A DNA stretch of 64,000 nt, taken from assembly GCF_021495345.1 (NCBI RefSeq), contig NZ_CP099397.1:2418001-2482000 (forward strand). The letters are read 5' to 3'. The position numbers and the translations under genes are program-made. This stretch comes from Pseudomonas hydrolytica. GTDB lineage: Bacteria > Pseudomonadota > Gammaproteobacteria > Pseudomonadales > Pseudomonadaceae. Position 1 is the stretch's first letter. Every line of letters begins with the position of its first letter. Shown here in pieces: positions 59,060-64,000 of this stretch. A model generated the notes under the pieces. The model saw only the letters and a list, made by a program, of their open reading frames with translations, made no database searches and had not been told where the DNA came from.

Positions 59060-59096
59060 GACCTTTTTTTGTCTGACAAGCGCAGCGGAAAAGGTT

Positions 59097-59125
59097 GAAC
59101 TTTGCCCGCCCCGACAGCTTCCACA
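59097..59125 (+). promoter_or_regulatory. ECF/AlgU-like promoter before the CinA-like gene
   Basis: GAACTT, 17 nt, TCCACA, preceded by GGAAAAGGTT. It ends 34 nt before the ATG at 59160 and diverges from the glgA promoter 38 nt away. Confidence 0.45.
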
Positions 59126-59159
59126 GAGCGGTAGCCAACAAGCCCGGAGGTTGTGGCAG

Positions 59160-59642
59160 ATGGACAGCGTCGAGCAGATCGTCAACTTTCTGAACAAGTA
59201 CAAACTGCGCCTGAGTACGGCGGAATCCTGCACGGCAGGACTGATCGCCTCGCTGGTGGCCGATATTCCCGGCAGCGGCCAGGTGCTCGACTGCGGTTTC
59301 ATCGTCTATTCACCCGAGGCCAAGCAGCAGTGCCTGGGCGTCAGCGCCGAGACCATCGAGCGCTTCGGCCTCACCAGTGAGGAGGTCGCGCAGGAAATGG
59401 CCCTTGGCGCGCTGACCCGCAGCGGCGCGGATATCGCCCTGGCCAACACCGGGCTGGCCGAGGCCGACGACGAGATGGACGGCGTGCAGTGCATCGCCTG
59501 CGCGATCCGCCTCGATCAGCACCAGGGCATCGTCAGCGAGACGGTGCAGTTCAGCGGCGATCGCAACGAGGTACGCCGCGCCGCCGCCAGCTACGCGCTG
59601 CTGCAGCTGCCCTATTACTACGAGCGCCTGCGCGCGGTCTGA
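59160..59642 (+). CDS. CinA C-terminal-domain protein (NMN amidohydrolase, PncC-like)
   Basis: 160 aa from the ATG at 59160, 9 nt after GGAGG. It is a single CinA C-terminal domain with LSTAESCTAGLIASLV at the N-terminus (the active-site Ser region of PncC), PGSGQVLDCGFIVYS and ALGALTRSGADIALANTGLA. PncC-type enzymes deamidate nicotinamide mononucleotide in NAD recycling. The usual conserved SG-x-AGP text reads ANTGLAE here, a departure worth testing for activity. It diverges from glgA and converges on the mscS gene. Confidence 0.85.
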   Translation: MDSVEQIVNFLNKYKLRLSTAESCTAGLIASLVADIPGSGQVLDCGFIVYSPEAKQQCLGVSAETIERFGLTSEEVAQEMALGALTRSGADIALANTGLAEADDEMDGVQCIACAIRLDQHQGIVSETVQFSGDRNEVRRAAASYALLQLPYYYERLRAV

Positions 59643-59651
59643 GAGCGCCGG

Positions 59652-60782
59652 CTATACCGGCGGCTGGCGCTGCGCATCGGCAGTGGGGGTGTTGCGCGGC
59701 GCCGCGTCTTCACTGCCGTGCAGGTTGGCGCGCAGTCGTGGCAGGTGATCGGGATAGCGGTTGCTGATGAAGGTGATCAGGTTCTCGCGGATGTAGCAGC
59801 GCAGGTCCCAGTTGCGCGAGGAGTCCGGCGAGCTGACCAGCACCCGCAGCTGGATGGCGCGGTCGCTGGTGTCCACCACCTGCAGCACGTTGACGCGCTC
59901 GTCCCACAGGTGTCGCGCCTCCTGACACAGGCGCGTCAGCTCCTGGCGCAGCGGCTCGAGCGGGGTGGCGTAATCCACCCAGAAGAACACCGAACCGGTG
60001 ATCGAGCTGGTCTGCCGCGTCCAGTTCTGAAAGGGGTTCTCGATGAACCACTGCAGGGGCACCACCAGCCGGCGATCGTCCCAGATGCGCACCACCACGT
60101 AGCTGCCGGTGATCTCTTCGATGCGCCCCCATTCGTTTTCGACGATCACCACGTCGTCCAGGCGGATCGGCTGGGTCAGGGCGATCTGCAGACCGGCGAT
60201 CAGGTTGCCCAGCACCGGCTTGGCGGCAAAGCCCACGGCCAGACCGGCGAGGCCGGCCGACGCCAGCAGACTGGTGCCGAACTGGCGCGCCGCGGGGAAG
60301 GTCATGAGCATGGTGGAGAAGCCGAAGATCACCACGAACACGCTGAGGATGCGCACCAGCACGCGGGTCTGCGTCTGGATGCGCCGCGCCTGCAGGTTGT
60401 CGGCCGTGTCCACCGGGTTGTACAGCACGACGATGCGCTGAACCGCCCCGACCGCGCGCAGGCCGAGCCAGGTAAATACGCCGATGGTGACCAGCGCCGC
60501 CAGGCGTCTGGCCTCGCCGATCAGCGCCATATTGTCCGGGGCGGCGTTGAGTACCAGTTGCATGGCCAGCAGCGGCAACAACCAGCGCAGCGGGTCACGC
60601 GTGCTTTGCAGCAGCACATGAGCAAAGGGCAGGGCACCGCTGAAGCGCGCCAGCAGGCGCAACAGGGTGCCGAAGAACAGGCTGGCCAGAGCAGCCGCGA
60701 TCACGGCGACGAGCAGGGTTCTCAACTCTGGCCAGGGCACGAAGGCGAGCCAGTCACCGTTCAATGCGGTTTCCGTGGGCAT
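59652..60782 (-). CDS. MscS-family mechanosensitive channel
   Basis: 376 aa. Several N-terminal spans (near 22-42, 65-82, 95-112, 145-165) lead to the pore helix region LLASAGLAGLAVGFAAKPVLGN, then the MscS beta domain (LTQPIRLDDVVIVENEWGRIEEI) and a C-terminal alpha/beta part. It is a larger relative of MscS that releases solutes on sudden osmotic downshift, which suits a locus for trehalose. It lies 35 nt after the DUF4142 gene in the same direction. Confidence 0.9.
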   Translation of the reverse strand: MPTETALNGDWLAFVPWPELRTLLVAVIAAALASLFFGTLLRLLARFSGALPFAHVLLQSTRDPLRWLLPLLAMQLVLNAAPDNMALIGEARRLAALVTIGVFTWLGLRAVGAVQRIVVLYNPVDTADNLQARRIQTQTRVLVRILSVFVVIFGFSTMLMTFPAARQFGTSLLASAGLAGLAVGFAAKPVLGNLIAGLQIALTQPIRLDDVVIVENEWGRIEEITGSYVVVRIWDDRRLVVPLQWFIENPFQNWTRQTSSITGSVFFWVDYATPLEPLRQELTRLCQEARHLWDERVNVLQVVDTSDRAIQLRVLVSSPDSSRNWDLRCYIRENLITFISNRYPDHLPRLRANLHGSEDAAPRNTPTADAQRQPPV

Positions 60783-60817
60783 CTGCAGTCATGCTCTCCG
60801 GGGTGCGCGTGCCTGGA

Positions 60818-61342
60818 TCAGTTCTCCGGCAGTTCGCCGTTGATCTGTTCGGCACGCTGCAGGTGCTGCTCCAGCTTGGGCAGGGTTTCCCGGGCGAAGG
60901 CGGCGATTTCCTCGTCCTTCACGTTCACGCCGCGGCGGAACAGCTCGATGGTCTGGCGGTGGGCCACCACCTGGTTGTTCATGTAGGCCTTGTCGAAGCT
61001 GCCTTCGCCGCGCAGCTTGAGCACCATGGCCTTGGCCTGATTGATCAGCTCGGCATCGTCGGACACGTCCAGGTCCTTGCGCTTGGCCAGCTCGGCCAGC
61101 TCCTGATTGGCCCGACGGTGATCGTCGATCATCATCTGCGCGAAGCCTTTGACCTTCTCGTTGCCGGACTTCTCCAGCGCCAGTTTGGCCGTCTCGATCT
61201 CGGCGACCCCCTTGGCCGACGCCTCCTCGACGAAGTCTTCGGTGCTGATCGAATCAGTCTCGTTGGCAGCCTGAATGGCCGTGACGGCGCACAGGGCGAA
61301 TGCGGCTACAGCCAGCATGGCAAGCGGTTTCAATGGGTTCAT
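60818..61342 (-). CDS. DUF4142 periplasmic protein
   Basis: 174 aa from the ATG at 61342, which has GGAGGAAG upstream and gives a signal peptide (LAMLAVAAFALCAVTAIQA). The mature part is a helical, ferritin-like DUF4142 domain (FVEEASAKGVAEIETAKLAL, then FAQMMIDDHRRANQELAELA, and VAHRQTIELFRRG). These proteins are widespread, stress-linked and unassigned. The long in-frame extension to 61603 has no support. Probably co-transcribed with the mscS-like gene. Confidence 0.87.
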   Translation of the reverse strand: MNPLKPLAMLAVAAFALCAVTAIQAANETDSISTEDFVEEASAKGVAEIETAKLALEKSGNEKVKGFAQMMIDDHRRANQELAELAKRKDLDVSDDAELINQAKAMVLKLRGEGSFDKAYMNNQVVAHRQTIELFRRGVNVKDEEIAAFARETLPKLEQHLQRAEQINGELPEN

Positions 61343-61373
61343 GTTGCTTCCTCCGGTAATGGGCGTGCACTGG

Positions 61374-61402
61374 GGTAGAAGGGCCGGGAAGCGATGAAGT
61401 TC
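61374..61402 (-). promoter_or_regulatory. ECF/AlgU-like promoter before the DUF4142-mscS operon
   Basis: On the minus strand GAACTT, 17 nt, TCTACC, preceded by GGGGAAATTCTTCCT. The -10 is about 31 nt before the ATG at 61342, the best-placed member of the set. Confidence 0.5.
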
Positions 61403-61471
61403 AGGAAGAATTTCCCCGTACCGGCGGCCCCAGCGGCGCAATGCCGTGGCGTGCGCCTGAAAATTCAACTC

Positions 61472-61500
61472 GAACCGAACCCCTGCGGGCTGCCTCATAA
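61472..61500 (+). promoter_or_regulatory. ECF/AlgU-like promoter before katE
   Basis: GAACCG, 17 nt, TCATAA, preceded by GAAAATTCAACTC. It leaves a leader of about 112 nt. Confidence 0.4.
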
Positions 61501-61617
61501 AAAACACCGGGATCGATTCGTGACCGCCCTTGTCAGGCCTCTGAAGCTGGCCGTCGCGCCCCCGGAAATCTGCAGTGCGCGGCGACGCACCGCTCCGATC
61601 CAAGCCAGGAGTAGCCC

Positions 61618-63759
61618 ATGAAGAAGCAATCGAAAGCCGCCGAGAACGGCAGCCAGATGGCCGGTACCGATACCCTCGACCGGGGTAATGGCAATGCCAA
61701 GCTCGATCAACTCGAAGCCTTCCGCGAGGACGCGACGGGGGAGGCGCTGACCACCAATACCGGCACGCGTATCGCCGACAACCAGAACAGCCTGCGCGCG
61801 GGTGAGCGCGGACCGACGCTGATGGAAGATTTCATCATGCGCGAGAAGATCACCCACTTCGATCACGAGCGCATTCCCGAGCGTGTGGTGCATGCCCGCG
61901 GCGCGGCGGCGCACGGCTACTTCGAGGTGACGGATGCGGCCAGCGACCTGACCTGCGCCGCCTTTCTCGGCGAGGTGGGCAAGCGCACTCCGGTATTCGT
62001 GCGCTTTTCCACCGTGCAGGGCCCCAGGGGCTCGGCCGACACCGTGCGCGACGTTCGCGGCTTCGCCGTGAAGTTCTACACCGAGGAAGGCAACTTCGAC
62101 CTGGTGGGCAACAACATGCCGGTGTTCTTCATCCAGGACGCGATCAAGTTCCCCGACTTCGTCCATGCGGTCAAACCCGAGCCGCACAACGAGATACCCA
62201 CCGGCGCCTCGGCCCACGACACCTTCTGGGACTTCGTCTCGCTGACCCCGGAGTCGGCGCACATGGTGCTCTGGACCATGTCCGACCGCGCCATACCCAT
62301 CGCCTACCGCTCGATGCAGGGCTTTGGCGTGCACAGCTTCCGGCTGGTCAATGCGCAGGGGCAGAGCAAGCTGGTGAAGTTTCACTGGCGCCCCAAGGCC
62401 GGCGTCTGCTCGCTGGTCTGGGACGAGGCGCAGAAGCTCGCCGGCAAGGACCCGGACTTCCACCGCCGCGGCCTGTGGGAGGACATCGAGCGGGGCCTCT
62501 ACCCGGAATGGGAGCTGGGCCTGCAGGTGATGAACGAGGAGGACGCGCAGGGCTTCGGCTTCGACCTGCTCGACCCGACCAAGCTGGTGCCCGAGGAGCT
62601 GGTGCCGATCCGCGTGGTCGGGCGCATGGTGCTCAATCGCAACCCGGACAACTTCTTCGCCGAAACCGAACAGGCGGCGTTCCACGTCGGGCACGTGGTG
62701 CCCGGCATCGATTTCAGCAACGACCCGCTGCTGCAGGGCCGTCTGTTCTCCTACACCGACACCCAGCTGCTGCGTCTGGGTGGCCCCAACTTCAACGAAA
62801 TCCCCATCAACCGGCCGCTGTGCCCCTTCCACAACAACCAGCGTGATGCGCCGCATCGCCAGCAGATCAATCGCGGCAGGGCGGCGTACGAGCCCAACTC
62901 CATCGACGGCAACTGGCCGCGCGAGACGCCGCCAGCGCCGACCGGCGGCGGTTACAGTTCCTATCCCGAGCCCGTGCACGGCACCAAGATACGGGTGCGC
63001 TCGCCCAGTTTCGCCGACCACTTTTCCCAGGCGACCCTGTTCTGGCGCAGCATGAGCGCGACCGAGCAACAGCACATCGTCGATGCCTACAGCTTCGAGC
63101 TGTCGAAAGTCGAGCGTCTGTACATCCGCGAGCGGCAGGTCAAGGAAATCCTCGCGCACATCGACCCGCTGCTGGCACTGCGCGTCGCGGAGAACCTGGG
63201 TATCGACCTGGACAGCACTTCGACCCCGAGCATGGAGGGCAAAGCGGAGGTTTCCCCTGCGCTCAGCCAGATGAATCTTCTGCCTGGCGACATTCGCGGG
63301 CGCCGCGTCGCGGTGCTGCTCACGCCCGGCTGCAAGGCCGACGAGGTCGGCAGCCTGAAGAAGATGCTGGAAGGCGCCGGCGCCGTGGCCAAGCTGCTGG
63401 CGCCTTCGGCCGCCGCGCTAAAGGACTCCGACGGCCAGCCCATGCAGCCCGATGGCAGTTTTGCCTCGGAACCTTCGATCACCGTCGACGCCGTGTTCGT
63501 ACCGGGGGGCGAGTACGTGCTCAAGACGCTGCAGGACGACGGCGTTGCCAAGCACTACCTGCTGGAGGCCTACAAGCATCTCAAGCCCGTCGCGCTCAGC
63601 GGCGATGCCGCTCAGCTGGCGGCGATGCTGGGGCTGGAAGAGGACGCCGGGATGCTCTGCGGCGACAGTTTCGACCCGCTGTACATGCGCTTCGAGACCG
63701 CGCTGAAGCAGCACCGCATCTGGGATCGGGAAATGCGCGCCAAGACCATTCCCGCCTGA
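61618..63759 (+). CDS. katE: KatE, large-subunit catalase HPII
   Basis: 713 aa, the large clade 2 form. The distal heme residues His92 ([11 protein letters not shown]) and Asn165 ([11 protein letters not shown]) and the proximal Tyr379 ([10 protein letters not shown]) are present, each 36 positions before the E. coli HPII equivalents as I remember them. The C-terminal flavodoxin/DJ-1-like domain (about 565-713, starting [16 protein letters not shown]) is complete. It removes hydrogen peroxide in stationary or stressed cells. AGGAG precedes the ATG. It stands alone and diverges from the DUF4142-mscS pair. Confidence 0.96.
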   Translation: MKKQSKAAENGSQMAGTDTLDRGNGNAKLDQLEAFREDATGEALTTNTGTRIADNQNSLRAGERGPTLMEDFIMREKITHFDHERIPERVVHARGAAAHGYFEVTDAASDLTCAAFLGEVGKRTPVFVRFSTVQGPRGSADTVRDVRGFAVKFYTEEGNFDLVGNNMPVFFIQDAIKFPDFVHAVKPEPHNEIPTGASAHDTFWDFVSLTPESAHMVLWTMSDRAIPIAYRSMQGFGVHSFRLVNAQGQSKLVKFHWRPKAGVCSLVWDEAQKLAGKDPDFHRRGLWEDIERGLYPEWELGLQVMNEEDAQGFGFDLLDPTKLVPEELVPIRVVGRMVLNRNPDNFFAETEQAAFHVGHVVPGIDFSNDPLLQGRLFSYTDTQLLRLGGPNFNEIPINRPLCPFHNNQRDAPHRQQINRGRAAYEPNSIDGNWPRETPPAPTGGGYSSYPEPVHGTKIRVRSPSFADHFSQATLFWRSMSATEQQHIVDAYSFELSKVERLYIRERQVKEILAHIDPLLALRVAENLGIDLDSTSTPSMEGKAEVSPALSQMNLLPGDIRGRRVAVLLTPGCKADEVGSLKKMLEGAGAVAKLLAPSAAALKDSDGQPMQPDGSFASEPSITVDAVFVPGGEYVLKTLQDDGVAKHYLLEAYKHLKPVALSGDAAQLAAMLGLEEDAGMLCGDSFDPLYMRFETALKQHRIWDREMRAKTIPA

Positions 63760-63770
63760 ACCCGGCGTAG

Positions 63771-63803
63771 CGCCGAGTGGCAGCGTTTGCCTGCTACTCG
63801 GCG
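63771..63803. terminator. Bidirectional hairpin after katE
   Basis: Arms CGCCGAGTGGCAG / CTGCTACTCGGCG pair at 12 of 13 positions with a 7-nt loop, starting 12 nt after the katE stop. The right arm includes the stop codon of the convergent small ORF. Confidence 0.6.
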
Positions 63804-63964
63804 TCGTCCGGCTGCTGCGTCCCCTTCGGGTCGCGGGAGGGCCGCAGCGGCACCCGGCCGTCGAGCAGCGAGCCCGGATCTTCGTTACCTGGATCGTCCC
63901 ACAGGCCTGCATCCGCCGGCGCCTGTCGGTCCTGCTCGGGTTTGCCTTTCTCGTGTTCGGCCAT
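63794..63964 (-). CDS. Small acidic hypothetical protein
   Basis: 56 aa, rich in Asp, Glu, Pro and Gly, ending QPDDAE, with LWDDPGNEDPGSLLDGRVPL in the middle. It has no hydrophobic segment or named domain and is probably disordered. A weak AGGT lies 7 nt before the ATG. Codon choice looks like that of neighbouring genes, and similar short acidic proteins accompany stress genes in this island, so I favour a real gene. Confidence 0.6.
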   Translation of the reverse strand: MAEHEKGKPEQDRQAPADAGLWDDPGNEDPGSLLDGRVPLRPSRDPKGTQQPDDAE

Positions 63965-64000
63965 GGTTCAGACCTGCTCCAGTGAGGGTTCTTCCGCGCA

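Noticed and set aside
57383..59302. Upstream extension of the treZ frame
   Set aside because: This part overlaps glgA out of frame and has shadow composition. The ATG at 57382 gives a normal TreZ length.
63965..64000. GAACCC...TCTGAA before the small acidic ORF as another ECF-type promoter
   Set aside because: The spacing is 13 nt, and too little upstream sequence is visible to judge.

Overview
The window is GC-rich gammaproteobacterial DNA and reads as a Pseudomonas (sensu lato) chromosome segment. The reasons are a type VI secretion locus with the gene order of P. aeruginosa HSI-I, a trehalose/alpha-glucan stress island with the gene set of the P. aeruginosa PA2140s-PA2160s region (from memory), typical Shine-Dalgarno sites and many 1-8 nt gene overlaps. 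I saw no rRNA, tRNA, CRISPR array, transposase or integrase.

Region 1 (1-20187) is most of an H1-type T6SS. Leftward from a 375-bp divergent control region run tssA, tssB and tssC (tssC is cut by the window edge). Rightward runs one long operon: fha, tssJ, tssK, tssL, tssM, tagF, pppA, ppkA, tagT, tagS, tagR, tagQ. It encodes sheath and cap parts (TssA/B/C), the membrane complex (TssJ/L/M), the baseplate connector TssK, the full threonine-phosphorylation switch (TagQRST signalling to PpkA, PppA opposing it, Fha reading phosphothreonine) and the repressor TagF. Hcp, VgrG, ClpV and effectors are not here; they would be expected to the left.

Region 2 (20188-30354) holds small stress genes: two KGG-repeat genes (the first broken by a one-base deletion), galU, an SDR, a hemerythrin, a methyltransferase plus heme-oxygenase-like diiron protein pair, a YbdK-type carboxylate-amine ligase, a zinc alcohol dehydrogenase, two small unknowns, a Rho-N/SAP-like protein and an MgtC-like protein.

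Region 3 (30355-59642) is the storage and compatible-solute block. Its units are glgE-treS/maltokinase-glgB; a leftward operon of a Cys-rich secreted protein, a DUF3182 protein, an alpha/beta hydrolase and a CBS protein; glgP; a leftward operon of an alcohol dehydrogenase, ybhP, clsB and ybhN; and the leftward operon glgA-treZ-malQ-treY-DUF2934-glgX, with a CinA-like gene diverging from glgA. Together they interconvert glucose donors, linear and branched alpha-glucan, maltose-1-phosphate and trehalose. No glgC is present.

Region 4 (59643-64000) has an MscS channel, a DUF4142 protein, catalase HPII (katE) and a small acidic ORF.

The most striking unlabelled signal is a recurring promoter-like element, GAAC-N16-18-TC, often preceded by an A-run and resembling AlgU/RpoE-type ECF sigma promoters. 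It sits upstream of nearly every transcription unit from 20300 to 61500 and I did not find it ahead of the T6SS operons. This suggests the accessory stress genes form one envelope-stress regulon placed next to a separately controlled T6SS.
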